A DNA stretch of 64,000 bases from Ceratorhiza oryzae-sativae (GCA_030998015.1 JARWMV010000043.1:57434-121433); one strand, 5' to 3'; positions 1 to 11,169 are shown, counted from the stretch's first letter. Notes: a model not told the origin generated them from the letters alone. Translations and numbers: made by a program.

Positions 1-266
1 GTGATTCAGGGGATGTTCCAGGCCAATAACCGAGATGTATTTCAACTCCAATGTGAAATTCCACAGTTCTGCAGTTGCTTCTACTGCTTCTATCTCTTAT
101 CAGTCATGACTCACTGTATGGACTTGTTTGTTATGATGTGGCTTGTACTATGTATATAAACCAGATCAAGTTTGCAGAGAACTCCTCAAGAACTTGACCT
201 CTCGTTGAATACAAGTTCTTTCTCTTCTTACTATTTTCCTCATTGCCTGACTTGTTGTCGTCAACA
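1..266 (+). repeat. 5' LTR (partial) of chromodomain Ty3/gypsy element A
   Basis: This stretch matches 7,922-8,188 almost base for base, so it is the 5' LTR of element A. The first ~108 bases lie before the window. It ends in ...TCAACA at 266. A TATA box at 153-160 marks the internal promoter. The differences from the 3' copy are mostly C/T and G/A changes, as expected from CpG decay after insertion. Confidence 0.85.
153..160 (+). promoter_or_regulatory. TATA box in 5' LTR of element A
   Basis: TATATAAA lies about 26-33 bases before the segment that is complementary to the primer site (186-200). That is the expected distance to a transcription start. The same box is kept in the 3' LTR. Confidence 0.6.
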
Positions 267-268
267 TC

Positions 269-283
269 AGGTCAAGTTCTTGA
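269..283 (+). other. Probable self-priming primer-binding site of element A
   Basis: AGGTCAAGTTCTTGA begins two bases after the LTR end. It is the exact reverse complement of TCAAGAACTTGACCT at 186-200 in the same LTR, just where transcription should start downstream of the TATA box. In the Tf1/sushi group of chromodomain gypsy elements, the 5' end of the mRNA folds back on the primer site and primes reverse transcription instead of a tRNA. The layout here fits that mechanism. The mechanism itself is inferred. Confidence 0.6.
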
Positions 284-680
284 CAATCATAAGTCTCAGT
301 GTCATCTGGGATATGTCTGGAACACTGTTGGCATTGTCTCAAGATAACTCCCTGTTGCCTTCCCCAATCCCACTCCACCTCTCTGCAGCCACAAGACATC
401 GTTGCCCTATATGTGCCTCTGTGAAACCTCACATACCTATATCAGTTGAAGCGCTATCTTCACAGACATGGCTGCTCACTGACCAAGGGTTGGGTCCCTC
501 ACACGTTGTAACAAGCTTTGGTTCTCTAATCTCTTTTGTTGACAAGAGGTGGGGTTGCTCATTGCCCTTAAGTAGTTGAGCAACAGAGGTCACCTTCCTA
601 TTCCAATAGACTCGGGAAAGGGTCTATTTTTCTTGTTCTACCTCACTCAAGTATGTCTCTGATGGAACACACAGCCCTCA
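284..680. other. Leader of element A, no gene seen
   Basis: This is about 400 bases between the primer site and the first ORF. Small ORFs exist (for example across 301-579), but none has a recognisable domain or a matching part in other copies here. It is treated as untranslated leader. Confidence 0.4.
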
Positions 681-1387
681 GTGGCACAAACCTTTACAGA
701 AGAACAGTGCTGCCATCTGTGCAGGTGGTTCAGACACCTATCCATCCACTGCTTCACCCTCAACTCAGTCAAAGACATCCTTGAACAGGCTGGGCACATT
801 GATTCTAACTGTGTCATAATTGTCAAAGTCTATCCCCAAAAAGTCAGACAAGCCCAACAAGCCTTTGTTACCAAGCTGGGTGCCCCCAAGTGCAAAATTT
901 GCCATTGAGCAAATGGAGCCACCTTCCCTGCACGCTGCCCCTACTGTCCTAAAAAGGACAAATTTCTATACTACTACACCATCCCCATAACCAGCTATAA
1001 GCTGGAGAACCTTGGCCAACAACTCCTTTGCCACCTGTTAAACACCATCAAAAACTTCCAAGACAGGTATCGTTATTACCAAAATAAGTATGAAGAAATC
1101 GTGAGAAACTTCATGAAGCTGAGGCCCATTGTGCATACCTAACTGAGCAGTTGTGCAAACAGCAGGAGGACTATCTATCCCTCCTCCAAGACCATCTCAG
1201 ACTAGAAGCAATAGTCCAAGAAACAACTGCACCCCACAAGTATGCCTTCCCTGTTTTCTCAACGCCGTCAGACCTCCCTCATCCTACCTTTTTAAGTGGC
1301 ACAGGCTTGCCAATTCAGGAAGAAGCACCCCTTCAGGCAGCCCAAGTCAATTCTCCCCAAGGAAGCCCTCCTTCAGGATCAAATTAA
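681..1387 (+). pseudogene. Decayed extra ORF between LTR and gag, Cys/His cluster plus coiled coil
   Basis: Translation is open from about 681 to 905, passes a TGA, and stays protein-like in the same frame to about 1,130. It then continues after a frame change to a TAA at 1,385-1,387. Visible parts are CCHLC near the start, CKICH followed by CPYC about 19 residues later, and then a charged, amphipathic stretch rich in Gln, Glu and Tyr that looks like a coiled coil. Ordinary gypsy elements have no ORF before gag. A CxxC pair followed by a coiled coil loosely resembles small RING/coiled-coil proteins, but the spacing is not diagnostic. It could be a captured host gene or an unknown element protein. 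Function is not assigned. Confidence 0.4.
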
Positions 1388-1598
1388 ACTGAAAAGGGTG
1401 GAATGGCCATATTGTTGTCAGGACACCAAAAGTTGGGATTTGGACAACACATGGTTGAGGTTTGGGGGAATCGAAAACTTAGAAATTTATAGACTAGTGT
1501 GAGGAACAGAAATATTCTACTATCAAAATAACTCTCAATTTCCTGTACTTCCTTATTGTCTCTGTCGCCTCTAGAATCCATCTGAGTCCTTTTTTGAA

Positions 1599-2990
1599 AT
1601 GGCATTGCCAACTCCTGCCCCTGCTTGGGCAAATATGTCTGACAGAGACAAAGTGGTCTACATGCTTCAGTCAATGGATGAACTGCAAGAACAAACCAAC
1701 AACCTCCAAAATGATATTGGGGATGTTGAACATAACAACAAGACCTACACAGACTTGCTCAAGGCAAAGCTCACAACAAACCAAGCAAAGATAGATGCTG
1801 ATGTGGCTGGGCTGGCCACCAATGTTAACAACCTAGTCGGCATGTTAGCAATCCTTCAAACCACCATTACGTGCATTGAAGTGCAAATACACACCTCCTC
1901 AGGCAGCACCAGTGTTGCCCAAGTACAACCTTCCTCAAGCACAACTCAGCTGCAACCAGCAGCTACTACTCCCTCCAGTGGGTTGATGGCAAAAGTTAAA
2001 ATGGCTGCTCCACAAAAATTCAATGGTACAAAGTGTGAAGACGCTATTTCATTCAGAATCGCATGTGCCCAATACATCAATACAAATATGAGTGGGCACT
2101 TGGCTGACCAAGTGGTTGCCTTGATCACATCCTATCTTGAGGGATCTGCCGCTGAATGGGTCAACCTGTATGAAGAATTTGAAATCTTAAACCCCGGAAC
2201 TGCAATCCCATGGCTTCATGATGCCAACTTGTTCTGGCAAGAATTTACTACCCATTATGGGGACTTGAACCACACCAAAAATAACTGCGACAAGTGGCAG
2301 AAACTGAAACAATCCAAGATGGTTCAGGATTATCTCACCCTATTCAACCTATATTCAACAGGGCTCAACTACAATGATGCAGCCATGCATGACCAGTTCT
2401 ACAATGGTCTATCATTGGATGTAACAGACAGCATGGTGCCCCAAAACTATGACCCCTGCACCAAAACCTTTGCCCAGCTCACTCAGCGAGCCTTGGAAAT
2501 CAACTGCCACCTCTTATCATTCAGTAGCAAAAGGATGTCTCATGGGGGTAACAAGTCCAGCAGCAACAATGCCTTGTCTAGCAGGCCAACAGCTACCTCC
2601 CAAAGCAACCCCCAAAAGGAGAAATTCAAGAGTGGGGAGCAGATATACAAGATCAAGGACAGCAGGGCAGTCAAGGGCCAGATTGTGGCCATCAGGCCCA
2701 ATGCCAAGGGCTTTACTGTCCCTACTGTTTGCTACAATGGTAGCAATTCCAATGTACAAGAATCCTTCAAGGACATAAAGAAGGACAATCATCCACTGGC
2801 AACCCCCAAAGCAAAAGATCCAGACGCAATGGACCTGGATAGTGCAGGAAAAGGGAAAGGAACGAATACCTGCTATAACTATGGAGGACACAGTCATATC
2901 ACCACCAAGTGCCCTTCAGCCAAGATGTCAGGTTACAAAGTGGTTGTGGAGGATGTAGAAACAACCAATGATGAGTTGGTAAAAGAATGA
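1599..2990 (+). CDS. Gag polyprotein of Ty3/gypsy element A
   Basis: This is an uninterrupted ORF of 463 codons; the ATG at 1,599 is the first in frame. The N-terminal ~100 residues are a helical, Gln/Asn-rich coiled coil. Residues ~135-310 form the retrotransposon gag (capsid) fold, with FNGT, AAEW and WQEF signatures. Residues ~320-390 are basic and Ser/Asn-rich. A CCHC zinc knuckle sits near residue 425. The knuckle reads CYNYGGHSHITTKC, so the second Cys is Tyr, consistent with one G-to-A change, and RNA binding is probably lost. Gag packages the element RNA in virus-like particles. Pol followed downstream before a solo LTR landed 22 bases past the stop. Confidence 0.85.
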   Translation: MALPTPAPAWANMSDRDKVVYMLQSMDELQEQTNNLQNDIGDVEHNNKTYTDLLKAKLTTNQAKIDADVAGLATNVNNLVGMLAILQTTITCIEVQIHTSSGSTSVAQVQPSSSTTQLQPAATTPSSGLMAKVKMAAPQKFNGTKCEDAISFRIACAQYINTNMSGHLADQVVALITSYLEGSAAEWVNLYEEFEILNPGTAIPWLHDANLFWQEFTTHYGDLNHTKNNCDKWQKLKQSKMVQDYLTLFNLYSTGLNYNDAAMHDQFYNGLSLDVTDSMVPQNYDPCTKTFAQLTQRALEINCHLLSFSSKRMSHGGNKSSSNNALSSRPTATSQSNPQKEKFKSGEQIYKIKDSRAVKGQIVAIRPNAKGFTVPTVCYNGSNSNVQESFKDIKKDNHPLATPKAKDPDAMDLDSAGKGKGTNTCYNYGGHSHITTKCPSAKMSGYKVVVEDVETTNDELVKE

Positions 2991-3012
2991 GCTCAAACCG
3001 TGCCAGGGGGGT

Positions 3013-4320
3013 TGTTACGGGTCAGGGTACACTTGAATATCTAGAGCTTAAGCAAATGTAGATATGTTAGTATACACTAATCGTACTCAATACTTCTTAG
3101 ACTAGGGTAAGAAGGCTCAAAGTAGTTGCAATGCGATCAAGTAACACTCAAGGTAGTCTTAATCTTTCACAGTGTAAACTGACTAATTTATAGGTATAAA
3201 GAGCAAGACTACTATGGTCAGGTTCCCTTAGATATCTTAAATGTAGTTCAGCCCTAGTCGCTCCGACTAACTGATACTAATCTTAATACTAGGCTTAAGC
3301 GATAGCTTATAGGATAGATGGTGGGCTGCCTAATGCGTGTACTTCCTCAGCTACAGGTACTTAGATTTCCTCTAATAGCTGGTACTTAATGTCACGCTCA
3401 ATCAGGCAATATTGTATCCTTATATATCTCTGTATATAAGATACAATGACTCAGACAGTATATAACTAATATGGTACTATATTCCTCAGTACTAGTTATA
3501 TAGGAAATCACACACAGACAAGAGAAATAGAAAGAGAAAAAGAAACCAATAACCGGTCTGGGTTGAGTAGTGAAGGGAGGTGGTCTGGAAGGGCCTCAGA
3601 GGAGGTCCTTTTATACCCTGAGGAGGGCATTCCAGAGCCAAATAGATACATGCATGCCAGTGCGATCATCAAAAGAGGGTACTGCTATACTTGGGGTACA
3701 CCCTAGCCCAGTATAGGATAAAAGAGTAAAGACAGGGTGTGGATCGAAGGCATTGATGCATCTGAGACCTGCTATTGGCTTGTAGATCATATTATCATAG
3801 TATATACATGTAATGAATGGAGGCTACATCTCAGTGAGTCATAAAGTGAGTCAGAGAAGCTTCTGGATCAATTTGGGAAGCTCTCCTGACTCACTGGAGT
3901 CTTTAGATCTTGATTGATGGTCCAGTAAGATTCTAATGATCTTCGGGCCATTCCGGCGCGAGGATCCGGTGGATCGCGACGATCTTCGGGCAGCAGATAC
4001 CGCCGAAGATTAGCTATCGATAGAGCACAAGATCGCTTTGATAGCGTAAGCGGTAGCCGAGATATGAGCGGTGTGATGTTGTAATCAATATCTCCTGATA
4101 AGAGGAAATATCGCAACCTCTGTATCTCTCTGAGATCTTATCGTAAAAACTTAATAAAATATGCGTTGGAGAGCGGGAAATTTGTACTATTTAATGGAAC
4201 GGACAATAGTACAATTTGGAGCGCATACAAATTCGAGTATTTCACAATTTAATTACAGAGGCATCGCTTGAGGTTGGCAGAGCAGACTAAAATAATAGAA
4301 AATGTTAGTGATCCATAACA
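3013..4320 (+). mobile_element. 1.3-kb solo LTR (family 1, copy 1) between gag and pol
   Basis: The copy begins TGTTACGGGTCAGG and ends GATCCATAACA (5-bp TGTTA...TAACA ends). It is flanked by an exact 5-bp duplication GGGGT (3,008-3,012 and 4,321-4,325), so it is an intact LTR insertion. No internal genes and no direct repeat are present, so a solo LTR is the simplest reading. It keeps many CpGs at about 3,950-4,080 while the host element around it has almost none, which marks it as young. Four further full-length copies lie at 32,127, 34,778, 39,040 and 45,630, with a fragment at 12,449. An 82-codon antisense ORF (3,868-4,116) is conserved among copies but has no known domain. Confidence 0.9.
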
Positions 4321-4325
4321 GGGGT

Positions 4326-7300
4326 GGTCTTGGGTGCTATGTTACAAAGTGCTCTGAAAATAAAAATATGGGAATGGAATGTATGTCATTAGGAAACCAA
4401 TCACAACTTCAGTTTTTCTTTCATGCATTCCTGCTGCGCACAACCCCTGAACACAAGTCTGCATATAATATGAAAAAATTCAATGGATGGGCCATGATTG
4501 ATTCAGGGGCCACATCAGTATTTATACATGAAGACCTTGTTAAACAATATCATATCCCTACTGTCTCCCTAAAAACACCAAAAAAACTATGAGTAATCAA
4601 TGGGAGGGAGATCAACTCAGGGTCTGTGACCCACTATTGCACCTTTGAGTTGTGCATTCAGGAGCACCAAGAAATTCTCAGTGCTTACATTGTGAATGTT
4701 GGCAAAAATGATTTAGTCCTGGGCATGTCATGGCTCAAATTCCATAACCCTGACATTGATTGGGATGGAAAGGACATGAAGTTCAACTCACCAATATGCT
4801 TGAAGCACTGCATCACAAAACCCTTACATGTGTGCACAAACAAACCCAAGGAGCTCCAGTTGGACTCCTTAGACTCCCTCCCAGCAAAATATAAAGAGTT
4901 CCAGAAAATATTTGCCAAAGAAGATGATGTCCAGCCATTACCACCCCATAGAAAGTGGGATATGGAGATAGATTTAAAGCCAGATGCCAAGCCAAGGCAT
5001 GGCCCCATATATAGTGTGGGCATCAAGGAAGATGCAGAATTGCACCAAACCTTGGACTGCCAACTGAAAGCAGGGCATATCAGACCCTCAAGGTCACCAA
5101 TGGCATCCCCAGTCATATTCGTTAAAAAGAAGAGTGGGAAGCTGTGCATGTGCATCGACTACTGGTGGCTAAATGAAATGACCATCTCTAATGTGTACCC
5201 ACTCCCACACATCAATGATATTGTGGAGACTTTGTGTGGGGCAAGGATATTCACCAAGTTTGATCTAAAATGGGGTTTCAACCTCATATGAATTTGGGAA
5301 GGAGACAAATGGAAGGCTGCCTTTAAGACCAAATATGGGCTGTACAAGCCCTTAGTCATGCAATTCAGCCAAAAGAACGCACCAGGAACCTTCATGGCCA
5401 TGATCTGGGAAGAGTTCCAAGACATTGAGGGCATTTATGTTGTAATCTATATGGACAACATATTAGTGTTCTCCAAAAACCAAGAAGAACATGATGAACA
5501 CGTCAAAGAAGTCTTGCGTCGCCTCCAAAAAGCAGGCCTATACTGAGCCCTGGAGAAATGTGTCTTTGATGTCACCAAAGTAGACTACCTGGGAATAGTA
5601 GTGACTCCCCAGGGAATTAAAGTAGACCCAGCCAAGGTCAAAAAGGCTGTTGAATGGCCAACCCCTACCAACCCAACTGAAGTCCTGGAAGGGCTGGGGT
5701 TTGCAAATTGGTTAAGGCACTTCATAAAGGACTTTTCGAAAATCACAAAATGCCTTTATGAACTTCTCAAAAAGGATGTGAAATGGGAATGGACAGAAGA
5801 AAGGGATCAGGCATGGAACTTGCTGAAGCAGAAATTAAAGGAAGCCCCCCTCCTAATTCAGCCAGAACCTAGCAAACCATTCATCCTGGAAACAGATGCC
5901 TCAGGCTATGCCACAGGCGCTGTACTATTGCAATATTGAGAAGATGGAATGTTACACCCAATCTCCTACTACTCTAAAGCTATGGTTCCAGCAGAAAGGA
6001 ACTATGACATCTACAACAAAGAAATGCTGGCAATTATAAAAGCCCTCAAACACTGGTGTCACTTGCTAGAAGGGGCCAAACACCCAGTAAACGTTGTTTG
6101 TGATCACAAAAATCTGGAGTATTGGAAGACAAATCAGCCACTGAATGGCCAAGTCACACAATGGCACAAGTTCCTGTCTAGGTTCAAGTTCAAGATCCTA
6201 TACATTGAAGGGGCAAAAAACAGCCAGGCAGACATACTCTCTAGGCTATCAAGGCACATCCCTAAAGAGGGGGGTGAGAGCCAAGCTCTGCTTGTGCAAA
6301 ACCAATTTTTGGAATTAAAATCATTGTGGCTACAAGCAATCACACCAGACCACGACCTGGAACAACTCATTAGGGACGCTATCCCGGGAGATGAGCACCT
6401 GTCAAAAGTGCTAAAAGCCCTAGATGACAATGAAAAGGTCAAAAATTGGGAATGGGACAAAGGACTTTTATGATACAAGGGCTGAATCTACGTCCCAAAT
6501 AACAAAGAACTTCGCAGGCTGATCATTGAAAGCTGTCATGACAACCCAGCTGCAGGACACCCAGGACAGTTCAGAACATATGAATTGCTAAACTGCAAAT
6601 ATACATGGTCATCAATGAGAAAATTGGTCAACAAATATGTCACACATTGCGACTCCTGTATTAGGAACAAGCACAGCAACCAGGTTCCCCCAGGTCTCCT
6701 AAACCCAATACCAGCACCAGAAAAACCTTGGGAGGAAATCACCTATGACCTGATCACTGGGTTACCCCTGTCAGAAGGGTTTGATGCCATATTTACAGTT
6801 GTCGACTGCCTGACAAAAATGGTCCACTTTATCCCATGCCAATCAGAATCCAGTGCTATGGATTGCACCAACTTGTTCCTAACATATGTATGGAAACTTC
6901 ATGGGTTACCATGGAAAACAATCTCAGACTGCAGCCCCAACTTTGCATCCAAATTCCTAAGGCACTTATACAAATGGCTGGATATAAAACCCTCCTACTC
7001 CACAGCATATCACCCCCAGACAGATGGCCAGTCTGAAAGAGCCAACCAAGTAGTAGAGGGGTACATCAGACATTATGTATCAGACCAGCAGGACGACTGG
7101 GTCTCACTCTTACTATTGGCTGAATTTGCCTACAATAATGGTATCAACGCCTTGACTGGCAAATCACCATTCTTCGCAAACTACAGTTTCCACCCAAGGC
7201 TGGCAGTTGGGGACAGGGAGGAACAAGAACTCCCCTTAGCAGACAACCATGCAGAATGGCTCCAAAAGGGCCACTATGAACTTAAGGCAGCTCTGGAAAT

Positions 7301-7859
7301 AGCAAACTAGAGGATCAAAGAATACTATGACCAGAAGCATCAGACCCCAGAAGCTATTAAGGTTGGAGACAAAGTCTGGCTTGATACCAAGAACATATGG
7401 ACACAACAGGCCTCCAGGAAACTGGCCCACAAAAGAGTTGGACCATTCAAGGTGGTAGCACAACATGGCACACATGCTTTCAAACTGGACCTACCAATAA
7501 CCATGAAAATACACCCAGTGTTTCATGTTTCACTCCTCACCAGATATAAAGACAACCCCTATGGCCATCAGGTTCCCCCACCACCACCTGTGGTAACTCC
7601 TGAAGGGGAAGAAGAATTTGAAGTGGAACAGATCATAAAGTCACAATACAACAAAAGGTCTAACGTCTTTGAATACTATGTCAAATGGCTTGGCTATGAC
7701 AAGCAACAATGGTTAACTTACAATGACCTGGTAAATGCACCAGAACTCATCACTGACTATGTCAAGTCACATCCAAAGGCACCCCATGAACCCTGTGCCT
7801 TGAAGGGGGGAAGTGTCACAAACAGACACACATATATCTGCTCTATAATATTTCCTTGA
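4326..7859 (+). pseudogene. Pol polyprotein of Ty3/gypsy element A (protease, RT, RNase H, integrase, chromodomain)
   Basis: Pol is one reading frame throughout, broken only by stop codons near 4,590, 5,289, 5,544, 5,937, 6,471 and 7,308; no frameshift is needed. Domains in order: aspartic protease (IDSGATS, ~4,498); reverse transcriptase (~4,960-5,600), whose active site reads YMDN rather than YxDD; RNase H (ETDASG ~5,890, NKEML, CDHKN); integrase HHCC zinc domain (~6,520-6,670) and core with ITYDL, SDCSPNF and a Glu in DGQSERANQ; and a C-terminal chromodomain (VEQIIKSQY, VKWLGY ~7,620-7,760). Several stops sit where CGA-to-TGA or TGG-to-TGA is the obvious change. The enzyme set is dead. The reading frame runs ~46 bases into the 3' LTR. 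Confidence 0.9.
7800..7813 (+). other. Polypurine tract of element A
   Basis: TTGAAGGGGGGAAG directly abuts the TGTCAC start of the 3' LTR, the position where plus-strand DNA synthesis is primed in LTR retrotransposons. Confidence 0.7.
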
Positions 7860-8188
7860 TTTATTACATTTTATGAGATCATCTTCAAAACATACTTGCC
7901 TTTTATGGTATATCTGTGTCATGTGATTCAGGGGATGTTCCGGGCCAATAACCAAGATGTATTTCAACTCTGATGTGAAATTCCGCAGTTCTGCAGTTGC
8001 TTCTACTGCTTCTATCTCTTATCAGTTGTGACTCACTGTATGGACTTGTTTGTTATGATGTGGCTTGTACTATGTATATAAATCAGGTCAAGTTTGCAGA
8101 GAACTCCTCAAGAACTTGACCTCTTGTCGAATACAAGTTCTTTCTCTTCTTACTATTTTCCTTGTTGCCTGACTTGTCATCATTGACA
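7814..8188 (+). repeat. 3' LTR of element A
   Basis: TGTCAC...GACA, about 375 bp. Its last ~267 bases match 1-266. It carries the TATA box and the CTCAAGAACTTGACCT segment. Related LTRs occur at 33,431 (truncated), 37,192-37,556 (minus) and 41,376. Confidence 0.85.
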
Positions 8189-8212
8189 TCTGCAATTTTT
8201 TCTATGGATGTA

Positions 8213-9487
8213 CTTGTGGTGACAACAAATGTGCAAAAGGCACATGTGACCTGCCCAATGTCCCTCCTCAAAACACATGCCAAGAGGGCACAGTTCATTC
8301 AATTGTTACAAAATCATACACATTTGTACAGAGTGTAAATATATGTCATTAGAACTGAGTCTGATAGCCTCTGGATTTCTTCACTGCCTTGACACAAGCA
8401 TCCATTTTGGATGTATAGTCTGCTACCTCCTCATTGGTAATTGACCCCCAGGCCTGCTGAGCAGCTTTCCAAAGGGCATCAAGGCTGTTACCTGATCCTG
8501 TGATGTCAGTGATGCACTTTTTGAACTTTAGCCACAATGGTTCAATAGGGTTTAGGTCAGGAGAAGAGGGAGGATGGGTAAGGGATACTATGCCAAGTTT
8601 GTCTTGTGCACCTTGTGTTGATTTCCATTGATGCAGACCTGATCCATCCTCCACCAATACATCCTCATGCCCTGCTTGACCTCAAGAGACTGATAGAATT
8701 TGATCAACAGTCCATTTAGAACCTGATTGACATAGTCTTTGCCAGTCATGCCACCAGTGCCTTGCCTCTTCTGCCCATTTGAGTCTGTGGTGGCTGGTAC
8801 AACATGAACCAAGGGTCCCCTTCACCCATGTGCAATAATGCCAGAAACCATAAGTGTTTTATGGCCACTTTGGAATGTAGGGATGATGGTGGAAGTTAAG
8901 TACTCCTCACCTGGGTGGTGGGTGACCATCTTCCCACCTGGGTGCTCACCAGTCTCAAGTGTGCATTCATCACTCCAAGCAACAGTGTTCCAGTCCCTTG
9001 TAGTGTTGTTCCAAGCCCATTTCAGGTGCTTGTTAGCCTGTACTTTGGTTAGGTAGGGCTTGTGGCAGGCAGATCAGTGATGATAGCCATTCCAGTGTGT
9101 TACAGCCTGGACTTGTGTGCAAGTTACATGGTTTCCCACCATCTCAGCAACTGTTCAGTAGGGCTCAAAACAGTTCTTACACATGGTACAAACAATTTCA
9201 TGCTCTGTTTGGGGTGATATTGCAACAGGATGGCCAGGATGGGGAGTAGGTTTATGGATATTATATTTTTTTTAGCACTGGAGAAATCCATAAACCCCAG
9301 ACACAGAGGCATCAAGTTCATGTCCAATTTGGGGATAGGAGAGTCCCTGACTATGCAAGGCAACCATACAGCCATGATTAAATTCAGAATACTGAGCACC
9401 ACCAGCAGGAGTCATAGTCAAGGGTAGACAGTACAAAATTTGGAATCTGTCACATGTGCCTTTTGCAAACTTGTTGTTACCACAAGT
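8213..9487 (-). mobile_element. Decayed Tc1/mariner-type transposon
   Basis: Inverted repeats of about 39 bp (8,212-8,250 and 9,449-9,487, ACTTGTGGT...CACATGTGAC) bound a transposase remnant. TA dinucleotides flank both ends (8,211-8,212 and 9,488-9,489), as expected of Tc1/mariner, though the outermost base is shifted by one, probably from decay. It sits just downstream of the gypsy 3' LTR. Confidence 0.75.
8349..9420 (-). pseudogene. Tc1-like DDE transposase remnant
   Basis: Read on the minus strand, the N-terminal helix-turn-helix lies near 9,270-9,410 (SYPQIGHELDAS). The first catalytic Asp follows in WSDECTLETG (~8,970), the second in EDGSGLH (~8,640) and the C-terminal acidic residue in [11 protein letters not shown] (~8,540). 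Stops and frame changes separate these blocks, so no complete protein is made. The enzyme would cut and join the ends of its own element at TA sites. Confidence 0.75.
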
Positions 9488-9491
9488 TAGA

Positions 9492-9604
9492 GATATCACC
9501 CAGGAAGAGCCTGGGTACCTGCAATTACAAAGTCTTACACAGACTTGGCAATCCATTTGCAACTGTTTGTAATGCAGGTACCCAGGCTCTTCCTGGGTGA
9601 CATC
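9492..9604. repeat. Small foldback (MITE-like hairpin)
   Basis: ATCACCCAGGAAGAGCCTGG (from 9,495) is repeated inverted and ends at about 9,603, including the inner ATTACAAA/TTTGTAAT pair. The element is about 110 bp and almost wholly self-complementary, and it lies right next to the Tc1-like end. It has no coding capacity. Confidence 0.65.
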
Positions 9605-9733
9605 ACTACCACAAGTACAGGAAGATATGCCAATCATTTTGGACTAGACTGGCTACAAGAAGCAGACCCAGACATCAACAGGAAGATGATAGATATTTCC
9701 TGGATAACAAAGGAAACCACAGGTAAAACAGCC

Positions 9734-9860
9734 TGTCACAACCAGGTCTCTAGGCCCTGAGGTGTACTCTTGAAATACAGTTAATGAGGATAATACCTCT
9801 GCTTATGGTCCTAATCACTGGCTTGGGTTCACCACTTGGTGTCACCCAGTTGTCTGCTAA
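9734..9860 (+). mobile_element. LTR-like fragment (family 5)
   Basis: TGTCACAACCAGGTCTCT at 9,734 and the next ~125 bases match the reverse complement of 40,348-40,473, which ends ...CCAGGTCATGACA. The shared TGTCA start suggests the 5' end of an LTR. How far it extends here is not clear; similar-looking sequence may run to ~10,455. Confidence 0.45.
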
Positions 9861-11165
9861 GGTGTCTGGTTAAGGCAGGGCTGATGTGTGACTCCCTGAA
9901 TAGGTTTGTCACACCACTTAGGTGTCACTAAGTGGGTCTCAAAGCAGAAATGATGTGTGTGTCACTCAAGTGCACAGCTTAGTGACTTGTGGCTAGATGT
10001 GCTAAGGCTGGCTCAGGCAGTCTCAAAGGGTTCACAAGGGACTCAGAGGTGAGACCCAGGAGTAGAAGGGGGGCCAACAAGTTTGAGAGCAAGCTGGTGT
10101 TCACCAGCTTTGTCTCAGCTGTATTTACACTGTAGCTGCATATGAGGCTGTACACTGGTTATGCACAGCCAAGCACAGAAGTACATAGTCAAGGCAACAG
10201 GAAGGGAGAGGAACAAAGGAAGGAAGTGGTAACTAACACACAGCCAAGCACTGTCTTGAGCCTGTGTTGCAATGCTGTAATAGGGTGACTTGGAGGCAGT
10301 GCTGGTCCTAATAATAGGCCAAGGTCTGGCTGGGCACAGCAAAGGCTAAAGTCTGGGACAAGGTCTGGCTGAGAAGAAAAGAGCAGGGAGAGAGGTTAAG
10401 GGTGGCTTTTGACAATTACCAAGGTAACCTTTGAGCTGTTCTACCAACAGTATATGTAACACCCCTTTGCTACCTGGCAATTGGCTCAATTAGCCAACTC
10501 CCCCAGAATCCTGGATGCAATCATATTGTTCACCCTGATGACAACAGCTCCTGTACAGGTTTTGCCTGCATGGCAAAACTTTGTATCATGTGTAGAATAG
10601 ACCTTTTCAATATGTGACTTGGAGCAGATGAGTTGGGCTGACCCCAGCAAGACACTGTGGTGGTGGGCCATCCCAGTGCCCCCAGCACCTTTGCTGACTG
10701 CATGTACACACTCTGAAATACTGTGTGTGGACATGTTGCACAGTGAGATAGCCAGCATATGTGTTGCCTGGATCCCAGAGAATATCTGGGCAACACTCTT
10801 GCTGTGCTTTACCACAGCTCTCTCTGCTTGGGGACAGGAGGATGCACACCCTCACTTGTCTGTGATTGCTAACCCTGCAATTCCTGCCCTGTTTTTACCA
10901 CTAACAGATGACTTTATGGACTCAGCTGATTGAGTCCTGAGGGGGAGGGGTAAGGGGAATGGTCACATGGCCACTTTTACTTCATATATGCAGCACAATC
11001 TTGATGTATACAACCCAGTCTTGTTTTTTGTTAGCACTACTGTGTCTCCCTCAAGTGAATATTAGACTTTGCATATGCTTTCTATCACTGCACAAAGCAA
11101 TTAAGTCATAAAGTACAAATTGATTGAAGGCACAGCCCTTACACACAGGGATCATGCACATGCAT
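9861..11165. other. No gene recognised (repeat-derived, CpG-poor)
   Basis: ORFs up to ~109 codons occur on both strands but overlap each other and show no domain. CACAGCCAAGCAC is present twice (near 10,166 and 10,242). The stretch is probably old LTR or leader sequence. Confidence 0.4.
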
Positions 11166-11169
11166 GAGC

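Noticed and set aside
10619..10933. 104-codon ORF as a gene
   Set aside because: It overlaps three minus-strand ORFs of equal length, has no domain, and lies in repeat-like CpG-poor DNA.
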